Below, piece by piece: positions 9,066-19,487 of a stretch of DNA of 37,164 nucleotides. The stretch lies in assembly GCA_017694175.1 (NCBI GenBank), contig JADINE010000032.1:1-37164 (forward strand), in the 5' to 3' direction. The notes below the pieces were generated by a model. That model was given only the letters and a program-made list of their open reading frames with translations, was not told the DNA's origin and made no database searches. This DNA is from Candidatus Enterousia excrementavium. GTDB lineage: Bacteria > Pseudomonadota > Alphaproteobacteria > Rs-D84. Position 1 is the stretch's first letter. Every line of letters starts with the position of its first letter. Both the position numbers and the translations under genes were made by a program.

Positions 9066-11465
9066 ATGGCGACATTAACACTCGGAAAATCAGTAACTAT
9101 TGACCAGGTGGCCAGCAAAAAGGGCGACGCGGTGTTCGTTGAACGCCGTCGTCGTGTCGTTGCCCCAGGCAGCAAAGAATTACGCGAAGAACCGTCCGCG
9201 CCTGCGCAAACACATAACGCAGCGGATGAAAAATTGCGTGCTGTGCTCGAAGCTGCCCGTGCCCGCGAAGAAGAACGTCGGCAACGTGCCGCAGCCGAAG
9301 CGGCCGCAACCGCCGCGCGCGAGGCTGAAATAGCGCGTGAAACCCGCGAATACGAACAGGTCAAAGAACAACTGGCTGCGCGTGAAAATGTCGCCGAAAC
9401 GCAACCTGCCGAAGAAAATACACCTGTTCGCCCGACCCAGGCTAAAAAGCAATTTTCTCAACCATCGCCGCGCGCAAAACAGAACCGCGACGATGATGAA
9501 GATATGGGAATGGGGCGTGCGTCTAAATTCAGTGGCGGCAAAAAAGAATTCAAAAAAACAGGAAAAATTTCCCTGCACGATATTGTAATTGGTGGCGATG
9601 ACGACGATGATGACGAAATCGGCCTGCGTGGTGCAAATCGTCGCCGGTCCGAAGCGTCGCTGAAACGCTTTCGTGAAAAGGCACGTGCGGTATTTTCTGC
9701 CCCGCAAAAGGTGGAACATGTTGTAACTTTGGGCGACACCATCACAGTCAAAGATTTGGCGGCTGCCATGGCGGAAAAGGTTGGCAACGTTATTAAAAAA
9801 TTAATGGAAATGGGCATGATGGCATCACAAAATCAAACCATCGATGCCGATACAGCCGAACTTGTGGCCGGTGAATTTGGCGCCAAAGTAAAACGTGTTG
9901 TTGTAAAGCCATATGCCGATCAATTGGAACGTGTGCCGAATCCGGAACATATGCAACCGCGCCCGCCTGTGGTAACGGTTGTTGGCCACGTTGATCATGG
10001 TAAAACATCGCTTTTGGATGCGTTCCGGCATGCAAATGTTGCTGCCCGTGAAGCTGGTGGCATTACCCAGCATATTTCTGCATACGAAGTGAAAACTAAA
10101 TCGGGTGCCATGATAACATTTTTGGACACGCCGGGCCATGAAACATTTACAGCCATGCGTGCACGTGGCGCGCAAATGGCGGATATTGTTGTTTTGGTTG
10201 TTGCTGCAAACGATTCCATCATGCCGCAAACAATCGAGGCCATTAATCATATTCGCGCGGCCAAAGTTCCATTTATTGTTGCGATTAACAAAATCGATTT
10301 GCCTGATGCGGATCCAACGCGTGTTAAAACAGATTTGTTGCAACAGGAAGTCCAGGTCGAAGAATTGGGCGGCGATGTACAATGTGTTGAAATTTCCGCA
10401 ACCAAACATATCGGGCTGGAAAAATTGGAAGAAGCCATCTTGTTACAGGCTGGCATCATGGATTTGAAAGCCGATCCAGATATGCCTGCGGTTGCCTATG
10501 TAGTCGAAGCGAAAATGGAACGTGGCCTGGGGGCAACAGCTACAATACTGATGCGCCAGGGCACATTAAGCATTGGCGACGTATTTGTTGTTGGTGAAAC
10601 ATATGGTCGTGTGCGTGGGTTAATAAATTCCGCCGGTGAACGTGTAAAATCTGTAAAACCCGGGCAACCAGTGGTTGTGTTAGGGCTGCAATCTGTCCCC
10701 AGTGCGGGCGACGATTTGCACGTTATGGAAACCGAGGCACAAACCCGTGAAGTTGCCGCATATCGTGCGCAACAGGCGCGTGATCGTGCCAACGCTGTAA
10801 AGCGCACATCGTTACAGGAATTATTCGCGCGTCGCGATGAAACGAAAAAATTGGTGTTGCCAATTGTTTTGCGTGCCGACGTCCAGGGCAGTGTGGAAGC
10901 CATCACTGATATGTTAAAAGACATTCATACAGATAAAGCATCGGTTGAAATCTTGTCATCTGGGGTTGGTCAAATTACCGAAGGCGACATACGTCTGGCC
11001 GCGGCATCTGGGGCTGTCGTGATTGCGTTTAATGTTCGTGCTGATTCAATGGTGCGGGATATGGCGCGCAGCAGTGGTGTTGATATTCGCTATCACAGTG
11101 TTGTGTACCGCATCACCGATGAAATCAAGGAAATTCTGGCTGGCAAATTGGCCCCAGAAAGAAAAGAAAACTTTATAGGATACGCCGATGTTATCGCATT
11201 GTTTACTGTTGGCAAAGGTATACGTGTGGCGGGTTGCCGCGTAACCGAGGGCGTAATTAAAAAAGATGCCTTTGTGCGTTTGCTGCGTAACAATGTCGTT
11301 ATATACGATGGTAAAATCGGGGAACTTCGACGCGAGAAAAATGAAGTTCGCGAAGTCACCGGCGCAGGCGTAGAATTCGGTATGTCTTTTGACAAGTACA
11401 ATGATTTGAAAGAAGGCGACCGGGTTGAATGTTACGAGGTTGAAGAAGTTCGCGCAAAATTATAA
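9066..11465 (+). CDS. infB: Translation initiation factor IF-2
   Basis: GTPase motifs [40 protein letters not shown]2 C-terminal domains. Confidence 0.98.
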   Translation: MATLTLGKSVTIDQVASKKGDAVFVERRRRVVAPGSKELREEPSAPAQTHNAADEKLRAVLEAARAREEERRQRAAAEAAATAAREAEIARETREYEQVKEQLAARENVAETQPAEENTPVRPTQAKKQFSQPSPRAKQNRDDDEDMGMGRASKFSGGKKEFKKTGKISLHDIVIGGDDDDDDEIGLRGANRRRSEASLKRFREKARAVFSAPQKVEHVVTLGDTITVKDLAAAMAEKVGNVIKKLMEMGMMASQNQTIDADTAELVAGEFGAKVKRVVVKPYADQLERVPNPEHMQPRPPVVTVVGHVDHGKTSLLDAFRHANVAAREAGGITQHISAYEVKTKSGAMITFLDTPGHETFTAMRARGAQMADIVVLVVAANDSIMPQTIEAINHIRAAKVPFIVAINKIDLPDADPTRVKTDLLQQEVQVEELGGDVQCVEISATKHIGLEKLEEAILLQAGIMDLKADPDMPAVAYVVEAKMERGLGATATILMRQGTLSIGDVFVVGETYGRVRGLINSAGERVKSVKPGQPVVVLGLQSVPSAGDDLHVMETEAQTREVAAYRAQQARDRANAVKRTSLQELFARRDETKKLVLPIVLRADVQGSVEAITDMLKDIHTDKASVEILSSGVGQITEGDIRLAAASGAVVIAFNVRADSMVRDMARSSGVDIRYHSVVYRITDEIKEILAGKLAPERKENFIGYADVIALFTVGKGIRVAGCRVTEGVIKKDAFVRLLRNNVVIYDGKIGELRREKNEVREVTGAGVEFGMSFDKYNDLKEGDRVECYEVEEVRAKL

Positions 11466-11495
11466 AAAACACCGCCCATTTGGGCGGTATTTTTA
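11465..11495. terminator. Bidirectional intrinsic terminator between infB and der
   Basis: ACCGCCCA-TT-TGGGCGGT followed by ATTTTTATTT; A-rich on the other side. Confidence 0.8.
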
Positions 11496-12842
11496 TTTAT
11501 CATCAAACGGATTTTCATCTTTTTTATATTCAATCACAATTGGTAAATGTTCCCAATGCAATTCCGCCGCAATTCCGCGACGTAAATACCGTGTATAAGA
11601 TTCGGGTATATCAGATGCCCCGCCCACATTAATTGTGATTTTCATAGGATGCCGACCAGTTTGCCGTGCAAATTTGATTTTCATCGGTCGTTTTAATCGC
11701 GACAAAGGTGGCTGGCGTACCTCGATTAATTTTTCTACTATGCGATTAATCAAACTTGTTGGCGCATCAGTATTTGAAATATCCCATTGTTCATATATTC
11801 GACGGAACATATTTTTAACGCCTGTGCCAGTTTCCGCAGATATGGCCAATATAAGTGGTTTGATTATCTGGTGAAACGAATTAGTAAATTGGTGTTTTAA
11901 TTTTAACAGTTTTTCGTCGCGTGCAGCTGCGTCAATCAAATCCCATTTGTTCAGCGCCACGCACAAAATTTTTCCAGCATCATACACACGCCCAGCAATC
12001 CCCAACGCTTGGTTTTCTATATTTCGTGTGGCATCAACCACCAAAATCACAACATCAGATTTTTCAATCGCATCCAATGATTTTATTGCAGACAAAGTTT
12101 CCACGTCATCTGTTACGCCGGCCTTGCGCCGCAGTCCGGCCGTATCCATCAAAATAATATCGCGCCCGTAAAAGTTTGTTGGGATTTTCACAGTATCGCG
12201 TGTAATCCCGGGCGCATCGATAACAATTTGACGCTTTTCACCCAAAACCTGGTTCACCAACGTGGATTTTCCAACATTAGGCTGCCCCAGGACAGCGATT
12301 TTTAATTTTTGTGTTGGTGTATCCGTCCCAGGTTTGTTTTGCGCGTCTGGATTGATTTTATCGATAAAATCATATATCGCATCAAATCCAGATTTGTGTT
12401 CCGCCGAAATCATCACAGGCGCCCCGAATCCCAGTTTATAAAATTCATTTATATCGGCCAATCTGCGCCCCGATTCAGATTTATTCACAACCAACAACAA
12501 AGGCGCCCGTGTTTTGCGGCGCACCATACGCGCCCAATCTATATCAGCCGGCATTAATCCAGTGCGCCCATCAACCACGAACAAAATCGCATCGGCCGCG
12601 GCCACTGCGTCCATAGCCATAGTGGTGGAATCCGCCGCAATGCCGGTTTTAGCATTTTCCAGCCCAGCCGTATCCACAACGGTCCACGTGCGATCGCGCA
12701 TAGTACCACTGATTGTATCGCGCGTAACACCCGGTCTGTCGTGAACAAGCGCATCCCGCGTGCCCGTAAGCGCATTAAACAGCGTAGATTTACCCGTGTT
12801 GGGTCGTCCTGCAATTATTAATTTCAACATAACTTTTTCCAT
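11493..12842 (-). CDS. der: Ribosome biogenesis GTPase Der (EngA)
   Basis: Two G domains (AGRPNTGKSTLFN and LGQPNVGKSTLVN), C-terminal KH-like domain. Confidence 0.97.
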   Translation of the reverse strand: MEKVMLKLIIAGRPNTGKSTLFNALTGTRDALVHDRPGVTRDTISGTMRDRTWTVVDTAGLENAKTGIAADSTTMAMDAVAAADAILFVVDGRTGLMPADIDWARMVRRKTRAPLLLVVNKSESGRRLADINEFYKLGFGAPVMISAEHKSGFDAIYDFIDKINPDAQNKPGTDTPTQKLKIAVLGQPNVGKSTLVNQVLGEKRQIVIDAPGITRDTVKIPTNFYGRDIILMDTAGLRRKAGVTDDVETLSAIKSLDAIEKSDVVILVVDATRNIENQALGIAGRVYDAGKILCVALNKWDLIDAAARDEKLLKLKHQFTNSFHQIIKPLILAISAETGTGVKNMFRRIYEQWDISNTDAPTSLINRIVEKLIEVRQPPLSRLKRPMKIKFARQTGRHPMKITINVGGASDIPESYTRYLRRGIAAELHWEHLPIVIEYKKDENPFDDK

Positions 12843-12884
12843 TGATTTTTTTCAATTATAAAGCAAAAATATAAATAATCAAAT

Positions 12885-13505
12885 TTGGGGAAAGAAAAGA
12901 TGAAGAAATTAAAACAGGGATTAAAACGGTTACGTGATTTAATTATCAAACCAAAGCGTTTTTTTACAAGAATTGTCGCTGATGGAAATATGGAAGAATC
13001 CATGTTCAAGGCCTTTATATACGGTCTTATTGGTGGATGCTTGGTATTGTTGTTAAAATTGTGCAGTGGCGCAACGATTACCATCAGTTCGGTATTTTGG
13101 GCGTTGATAATAATTCCGGTTTTGGCGGTGGCATTATTGTACGTCTTGGGCGGATTGATGATGCTGGTTGCTGAAATGACAGACGGCGAACGCGATTGGG
13201 AAATTGCGATAAAGGGGTTGGCGTCTGTATTTTTCGTATATCCGGTTATTTTGGCATTAAATGCATTGGCATTTAATTGTACGTCGATGTGGATTGCAAG
13301 TTTATTGGGTGATGCGTATGTTTTATTCCTGTTTTATAATATAGCACTGTATTGCATGCGTGGCAAACGCAGCAATGTGATAATAGTAATATCTATTTTT
13401 GCGTTATTTTTAATCATGGTATACGCTTCGGATTTCCATACAGGCTGGTTCATGCTTAAAAATCCCGATGCCGCAATGGCATGTGAAGGGTTAATAAACG
13501 CATAA
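12885..13505 (+). CDS. YIP1-family multipass membrane protein
   Basis: Several TM helices and KRFFTRIVADGNMEESMFKAFIYGLIGG, typical of Yip1-domain proteins. Confidence 0.65.
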   Translation: MGKEKMKKLKQGLKRLRDLIIKPKRFFTRIVADGNMEESMFKAFIYGLIGGCLVLLLKLCSGATITISSVFWALIIIPVLAVALLYVLGGLMMLVAEMTDGERDWEIAIKGLASVFFVYPVILALNALAFNCTSMWIASLLGDAYVLFLFYNIALYCMRGKRSNVIIVISIFALFLIMVYASDFHTGWFMLKNPDAAMACEGLINA

Positions 13506-13506
13506 C

Positions 13507-13535
13507 TTGATTTTTTTCGCATTTTGTGATATAAT
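13507..13535 (+). promoter_or_regulatory. Candidate strong sigma70-type promoter
   Basis: TTGATT - 17 bp - TATAAT; predicted start about 13542. Confidence 0.6.
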
Positions 13536-13546
13536 CAGGAACAATC

Positions 13547-13571
13547 AAAACCCCACAGTTTGTGGGGTTTT
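13547..13571 (+). terminator. Intrinsic terminator 1
   Basis: AAAACCCCACA-GTT-TGTGGGGTTTT. Confidence 0.85.
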
Positions 13572-13575
13572 AATT

Positions 13576-13605
13576 TGCCCGGGTTTCATAGCTCGGGCAT
13601 TTTTT
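13576..13605 (+). terminator. Intrinsic terminator 2
   Basis: TGCCCGGG-TTTCATAG-CTCGGGCA followed by TTTTTTATTT. Confidence 0.8.
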
Positions 13606-13627
13606 ATTTAAAAAGAAAGGATGATAA

Positions 13628-14599
13628 ATGTATCTTATAACATATCTTGGCGATGGCACCGCAACAGAATTCAATTTCTCGTTCCCATATTTCCAGGCCG
13701 CCGATGTGCATGTATCTGTCAATTCCGTGATTCAAACATCTGGCGCGTGCACGGTTATCCCGACATCCGAAACCCGTGTTGACGGAAAATATATGGGTGG
13801 CCGCGTGATATTAACCACAGCGCCCGTGGCCGGCGCAGAAATTCGGATTTGGCGAAAAATAGATTTATCGCGCGTGATTGACTATCAACCAACTTTGCCA
13901 ATAAACACAGATTGCCTGAATGCAGATTTTAATTTTATGTTGGAATACCTGCGCGATTTGTATGAATTGGATGGAGATGTAGAAAATATAGAAAACGGAT
14001 TACAGTTTTTGGATTCGATTCAATACCAAATTGAACAACTGGGTGATTTCAGTGAATTGGCGCGCAAAGCCGATTTGCCGGATTTTACCCAATTTGCGAA
14101 ACTTACCGATATTCCAGACACATCTGAATTTGCCGCGGCGAATCACACACACGATATGTCCGCGTATGTAACAAACACTGCACTGGCCGCGACCATATCT
14201 GAATTACAGGACGAAATAGACGACATCGATACCTCGCTGGCATTTCCGATTGAATTTGCCCCTGATGACGAACCAGACGTTGTTGTAAAAACGCAATTGC
14301 CCACGGCGGAAAATAATTATACCTGGTACCGACTGTATAAATCAGGCTGGGTGGAACAGGGCGGCCGAGGTGGCGCGCTTGAAAACAGTGCAAAAATCAT
14401 AACATTGCCGATTGCGATGGCGGACACAAATTTTTATGCGTCTATGATCAACATGGTGCCAGCAACGCCTGTTATAAAAAATTATAATTCTATTGGACTA
14501 TATATCCCAAATAATACCCAGGTCAGATTTGCAACATTGGCCACAGTTACGGATTTTGCATGGTATATCACAGGCATGTCCGCCCAATCAGACCAATAA
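13628..14599 (+). CDS. Phage T7-type tail-fibre N-terminal-domain-like protein
   Basis: N-terminus MYLITYLGDGTATEFNFSFPYFQAADVHVSVN...IWRKIDLSRVIDY...LNADFNFMLEYLRDLYE resembles T7 tail-fibre-type N-terminal domains; coiled-coil-like middle. SD AGAAAGGA. Confidence 0.6.
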   Translation: MYLITYLGDGTATEFNFSFPYFQAADVHVSVNSVIQTSGACTVIPTSETRVDGKYMGGRVILTTAPVAGAEIRIWRKIDLSRVIDYQPTLPINTDCLNADFNFMLEYLRDLYELDGDVENIENGLQFLDSIQYQIEQLGDFSELARKADLPDFTQFAKLTDIPDTSEFAAANHTHDMSAYVTNTALAATISELQDEIDDIDTSLAFPIEFAPDDEPDVVVKTQLPTAENNYTWYRLYKSGWVEQGGRGGALENSAKIITLPIAMADTNFYASMINMVPATPVIKNYNSIGLYIPNNTQVRFATLATVTDFAWYITGMSAQSDQ

Positions 14600-15685
14600 C
14601 ATCGCGACATATGCGAAGATTAATAATATATTCAACCCCAGTAACACATTGAATAAAAATTTGTATTTTTTTATTTTGTGTTTCTGGGTTATATATTGAT
14701 TATTACCGCAAATACGCAGATCAGCATTTTTACCTAATTTAGATTTGATAAAATCTGAATAAGATTTATTTTTCATAAACATGTTGTATGCGTTGGGATC
14801 AGCCATTAATCTGTGAAATGTATAGTTTGCCCATAACTTTTTTATTGAGTCTGATGTATTTTCCGCAATTTGCGTTAGAATAACAGGTATATTTAAAGGA
14901 GTGACACTTTGTTCACCAATTACATCAGAAAACATATCATGGAATAATTTTGTGTCCTTGATTTCCAGGAATTTATCCAGCATAAAAAATTTTTCGGACA
15001 TATCTGTCATATTAGATATCCACCCAGAAACATTTGTTTTATGGTCGATAATTCTGTATTTCGTCAGCGGTATTTCCAATACTTTGATTTTGGTTTGCAA
15101 CAATGTGTTTATATGGAAATATCCATCGCCACATGATAACAAATGCGCATTAAAATAAATTGCGAATTGGCGTCTGAACATTTCAGTTGGGAAAGCCAAA
15201 AAATTATATACATCAAACGCCTTGCGTAACATTTCCGCGCGTGTTCCTGCGGGATTATTAATCAAATTGCATATTGTTGTCGCAGTCGGCGAGTGCGACT
15301 GATTCCCGTTAACATCGATTGGATTTATGTATGCAAATACTGCGCCATAGTCAGGATTTTGATCCAGAAATTCCGTTTGTATCCAAAGTTTGTTTGGATA
15401 AAATATATCATCGCCGTCCAATATGGTGATATATTTGCCTGTTGCATTCTGTATACCAATATTCAAATTTTCCACCGGTCCCAAATTTTTATCATTGCGA
15501 ATATATTTTATGCGCGGATCCTTGAACGATAATATCACTGATTCAGTTCCGTCCGTTGATGCGTCATTTATTACAATTAATTCCCAATCAGAAAGCGTTT
15601 GATTTAACACAGATTGAATCGCTTGGTTTATAAAGCGTTCCTGGTTATACGTCCTGCAAATTACACTGACGGTTGGATTTTTCAT
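14588..15685 (-). CDS. Family 2 glycosyltransferase with C-terminal TM helix
   Basis: VSVICRTYNQERFINQAIQSVLNQTLSDWELIVINDASTDGT, ILDGDD. Confidence 0.93.
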   Translation of the reverse strand: MKNPTVSVICRTYNQERFINQAIQSVLNQTLSDWELIVINDASTDGTESVILSFKDPRIKYIRNDKNLGPVENLNIGIQNATGKYITILDGDDIFYPNKLWIQTEFLDQNPDYGAVFAYINPIDVNGNQSHSPTATTICNLINNPAGTRAEMLRKAFDVYNFLAFPTEMFRRQFAIYFNAHLLSCGDGYFHINTLLQTKIKVLEIPLTKYRIIDHKTNVSGWISNMTDMSEKFFMLDKFLEIKDTKLFHDMFSDVIGEQSVTPLNIPVILTQIAENTSDSIKKLWANYTFHRLMADPNAYNMFMKNKSYSDFIKSKLGKNADLRICGNNQYITQKHKIKKYKFLFNVLLGLNILLIFAYVAMLLV

Positions 15686-15694
15686 AATTGTTCC

Positions 15695-16300
15695 CTATCT
15701 GTTTAATGGTTTACAAATTTGTGTTGTTGTTAAATTTTTTGTATCCAGGATGGATGCAAATGCCATACCACGAATATTACGTGATTGTCCCACAGACCCG
15801 GGGTTCAAAACCAGTTTGTCGCCGCGTTTGAATTCCATTGGATGATGTGTGTGTCCAATGCATATAACGTTATATTGTAAATTAAATAAGTCATCAATAC
15901 GCTTGCTGTTATCCGGGTAAATATATTCTTCCAGATGATTCCATGGACTGGCGTGGCAACATAAAAAATTTTTCCCATCCGTGTTAAATTCCAAGTAATC
16001 AGGTAATTTGGACAACCACAGTTTATTTTCTGGTGTTATATTATCACGTGCATATTGCACCCAGTATTTTACATTGTCGTTTACAGGGCGCGTAAAATCG
16101 TGCAACATATAATGGTCATGGTTGCCCATAATGCACTGAACATTATTTGTACGTAAAAAATCAATAACAGGATTAACATATTGGTTATAACCAACCGCAT
16201 CCCCCAGGCATATAACCTTATCAACCGAATCCATATATGGTGCAATCATATTCAACGCATGCATATTTGCGTGAATATCAGACATTATTAATATTTTCAT
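15695..16300 (-). CDS. Metallophosphoesterase (YfcE/MJ0936-type)
   Basis: MSDIHANMHAL, CLGDAVGYN, MGNHDHY, GHTHHPMEF, LNPGSVGQSR. Confidence 0.92.
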   Translation of the reverse strand: MKILIMSDIHANMHALNMIAPYMDSVDKVICLGDAVGYNQYVNPVIDFLRTNNVQCIMGNHDHYMLHDFTRPVNDNVKYWVQYARDNITPENKLWLSKLPDYLEFNTDGKNFLCCHASPWNHLEEYIYPDNSKRIDDLFNLQYNVICIGHTHHPMEFKRGDKLVLNPGSVGQSRNIRGMAFASILDTKNLTTTQICKPLNR

Positions 16301-17156
16301 AATAATTTTTTATGTTTTTGATTGTTTCACGTATATCTATTTTGGGCACGAATCCGAAATCATTATATGCCTTGGATGTTGATATAACCCATTTATCATT
16401 TTCCAATGCATCAGCACCACTGAAAACAATATTGGATCGAGATTTACATACATCGATACATATTTGCGCCAATTCCAGATTAGAATAACTGTGTGCCCCC
16501 GCCAGGTTATAAACGCCGCTAATATCTTTATCAGAATTTATGATATTACGTACAGCATTGGCGATATCTGCGACATCAATATAATTCTGTATGCGTCCAC
16601 CATTACCCACCAGGGTAATATCCTGATTTTTTATGGCGTTTGATATAAATACAGACAATATCTTATTGTCTGACATTCCAACACCAACTGGTGACGGTAT
16701 ACGTAACGAAACCCCGTTATATATACCAGTAATATATTCGCCAAATAATTTAGAAGCATGATACGCAGAATTTGGATTTGTCGGATGATTTTCTGTTATT
16801 GGTATTTGAATTGGCGTTCCAATCACAGGAATACTGGAAATGAAAATAATTTTAGCATTATTTTTGATTGCTAAATCTGCAACATTCATAATGCCTAAAC
16901 AATTTGCAGAAATTAAATTTTTATTTGTATTGTCGTGCGAAACACACGCCCCAACATGTATAATGTAATCAAATTTGTGATTATTAAATGCAGGTACAAA
17001 ATTTGTATCGGAAAAATCCGCCGATACATAATCAACATTTGGCACAACAGATTTATCCTGGCGACCATTTGCGGTTATATCAAATTCGTCCATTAAATTT
17101 TTCACTATGGATTTTCCTATAAATCCATTTGCGCCGGTAATCAACAGTGTTTTCAT
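16278..17156 (-). CDS. NAD-dependent epimerase/dehydratase (extended SDR)
   Basis: LLITGANGFIGKSIV, YHASKLFGE (YxxxK). Confidence 0.92.
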   Translation of the reverse strand: MKTLLITGANGFIGKSIVKNLMDEFDITANGRQDKSVVPNVDYVSADFSDTNFVPAFNNHKFDYIIHVGACVSHDNTNKNLISANCLGIMNVADLAIKNNAKIIFISSIPVIGTPIQIPITENHPTNPNSAYHASKLFGEYITGIYNGVSLRIPSPVGVGMSDNKILSVFISNAIKNQDITLVGNGGRIQNYIDVADIANAVRNIINSDKDISGVYNLAGAHSYSNLELAQICIDVCKSRSNIVFSGADALENDKWVISTSKAYNDFGFVPKIDIRETIKNIKNYYENINNV

Positions 17157-18130
17157 TTTGAATATCCTATCAGTTTTTCTGTTTGGTATCTGATAACTTT
17201 TGCCTGTTTTATATCAAAACAATCATCTGCCGACTGTCCGGTTAAATGTTCGCGCAGTGCGGCAACAACGTCACGAAATCCCAGTAAATCGCGCATAGGC
17301 GTTGTTCCAGAAAATCGAACATTTAATTCAAAACATGTTGGCCGCCCATTGTGCATGCGCAATTGTATATTTAATGGTCCAATTGGACGGAACGCTTCGC
17401 AAATTTTTAATGCCTGGTTATATATAACATTGTCAAACACAGGTTCTGCAATCATAGTTGTTCCATGTTCTAATTTGCGTTTCATAGTGATTATTTCTGT
17501 TTTACTGTTTGATTTATGCGAATAACAGGCAACTGTATATTCCGAATTATCATCCCCCAGCATTTGTTCAACCACATAGTTTTGTTTTGGTATTTGTAAA
17601 ATATCGTTTTGGTTGCATACTTTGATTATGCCATTGCTGCCTTTGCCGTTACGGGGTTTTGCTATCAGTGGAAAACCAGCCATTGCAGCCAGTTTGTTTA
17701 CAGCGTTTTTATCTGATGCATCTGCAAATAACGGATAATTGCATCCATTATTTTTTAACCACAGGCATGTTTTTAATTTATCATTACCAATTTCCAATTG
17801 ATTTGGTGTTGCAACTAAAAATTTTGCCGCGGTTTTGGATTGCAGTTCTGGTAAATGGGTTGATATTGCATATATATTTTCTTCAACCCCGGATAAAACC
17901 ATATCTATATTTTTATTATTACAAATATTTATCAGCCACGGTATAAATTTTGCATCGGCTGCCAATGGGGATACATGATATTCATCCACAAAATATTGAC
18001 CAATGGAATCATTTGTTATACACGCGCCAACAATATTCATATCTATGCCAGAATTACGCAACACGGAAACAATGCCACGGCTGACATTGCCACTGACACC
18101 CAAAACCAGAATGTTATATTTATTTGTCAT
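17153..18130 (-). CDS. ATP-grasp domain protein (CarB/PylC-like)
   Basis: GFPLIAKPRNGKGSNGI, YVVEQMLGDDNSEYTVACY, FELNVRFSGTTPM. Confidence 0.88.
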   Translation of the reverse strand: MTNKYNILVLGVSGNVSRGIVSVLRNSGIDMNIVGACITNDSIGQYFVDEYHVSPLAADAKFIPWLINICNNKNIDMVLSGVEENIYAISTHLPELQSKTAAKFLVATPNQLEIGNDKLKTCLWLKNNGCNYPLFADASDKNAVNKLAAMAGFPLIAKPRNGKGSNGIIKVCNQNDILQIPKQNYVVEQMLGDDNSEYTVACYSHKSNSKTEIITMKRKLEHGTTMIAEPVFDNVIYNQALKICEAFRPIGPLNIQLRMHNGRPTCFELNVRFSGTTPMRDLLGFRDVVAALREHLTGQSADDCFDIKQAKVIRYQTEKLIGYSK

Positions 18131-19487
18131 TCATCAACCCCAACAATTTTTTGCACCACTTTGTGCCCTCGTAATTATCGATGAAAAATTGATAATTAGA
18201 TTCAGCAATTTCATGCCGCAATTTTTCATCATACATTAATTTTTCAATTCCATTTATCATATCAGGAACATTATCAAACGCAAAAGGGTAATTTTCCGGC
18301 ATATATTCATGGAACGTCCACATTGGATTTTCGCGATTGATTTTAATAACGTTCGCCACCCCCAGGCTTATCAAATCAATCTGGGTCAGTGCGCTGGACA
18401 CAGGAAACGAATCAATAAACACGTCTGCGCATTTGAATATAATTTTGTAATCAGGCGTTCTTGGAATAATATGCAAACGTTGTCCAACGTCGGTTTTTTC
18501 AAATATGCTATGCAGAATATTTTGTTGTGTTATATTCAGTTTATCAGTCAACATCACGTGTCGCATATTTGGATTGCGTTCCAAAAGTGTGCGAATCATT
18601 TCAAAATATGGCGATGTATTATTATCCATATCAAAAAATTTATTTACATCAGCACCGCTGATGGTCAAAATATTATCAGGTCCCGCCCCCAGTTTTTGGC
18701 GCATGCCACTGATATCATCGTCTGAAAATTTTGGCAAACACCGTAACGGTAAATATGGCAACCCAACAACAGCTGTGTTGTTAAAACCACGTTGGACACG
18801 GGTAATTTCTGCGGTGGTGGCGGTACCTTCGAGTATTAAATCGGCAAAACTCATACCCAAAGTTGCACTGTGCGACATATGATTATAAAATAAAATTTTA
18901 ATTCCTGATTTTTGCAACATGCACAGCAACATGGCGCCAAATACATCGTCTGGGTGGGTAAAAGCCAAAACTATGCGTGGACACATGGCAATGATTTGTT
19001 TATACGCCGAATATAATTTGCGTTTGTATAAGAACATGCCCTTAAAATCGATGCCAGATACATGCGCGCGCTGTGATAAAAAATCGAAATTGTACGCTGC
19101 ATCATGTTGTGATGTTGTCAACCGTGTAAAAAATATAGCCGTTTTCCAATCGTTTGGCCATGACAAGATTATGTTTTTAATACATTCTGTGTGCCCGCCA
19201 ACATCATAAATTTCGCTGGCCAAAATCACCACAGATTTATCAGATGGTCCGGCGTGCACAACCGACAAGCCGCGCACAGCATTGCGAATATCATCATCAA
19301 TGTGTTTGGTGTCAAAATTTTTGTTTCGAGCAAATTTGTTTTGTATGTATATTATTTTGCTGGATATGTATAACACTGGAATCAAACACAGGAACAAAAA
19401 CAGTACGCCGTTACCCACACGTTTACGGCGCACTGCCCTGATACCCATGAAACGGTATTTATCGCGACACCAGCCAAACAGTTTCAT
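18120..19487 (-). CDS. Glycosyltransferase (GT-B/GT4-like) with N-terminal TM helix
   Basis: ILASEIYDVGGHTECIKNIILSW, C-terminal sugar-nucleotide-domain texture (IIFKCADVFIDSFPVSSALTQIDLISLGVANV). Confidence 0.75.
   Translation of the reverse strand: MKLFGWCRDKYRFMGIRAVRRKRVGNGVLFLFLCLIPVLYISSKIIYIQNKFARNKNFDTKHIDDDIRNAVRGLSVVHAGPSDKSVVILASEIYDVGGHTECIKNIILSWPNDWKTAIFFTRLTTSQHDAAYNFDFLSQRAHVSGIDFKGMFLYKRKLYSAYKQIIAMCPRIVLAFTHPDDVFGAMLLCMLQKSGIKILFYNHMSHSATLGMSFADLILEGTATTAEITRVQRGFNNTAVVGLPYLPLRCLPKFSDDDISGMRQKLGAGPDNILTISGADVNKFFDMDNNTSPYFEMIRTLLERNPNMRHVMLTDKLNITQQNILHSIFEKTDVGQRLHIIPRTPDYKIIFKCADVFIDSFPVSSALTQIDLISLGVANVIKINRENPMWTFHEYMPENYPFAFDNVPDMINGIEKLMYDEKLRHEIAESNYQFFIDNYEGTKWCKKLLGLMNDK

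Noticed and set aside
13628-14599. Prophage
   Set aside because: Only one phage-like gene; flanks are cellular genes with no other phage functions.
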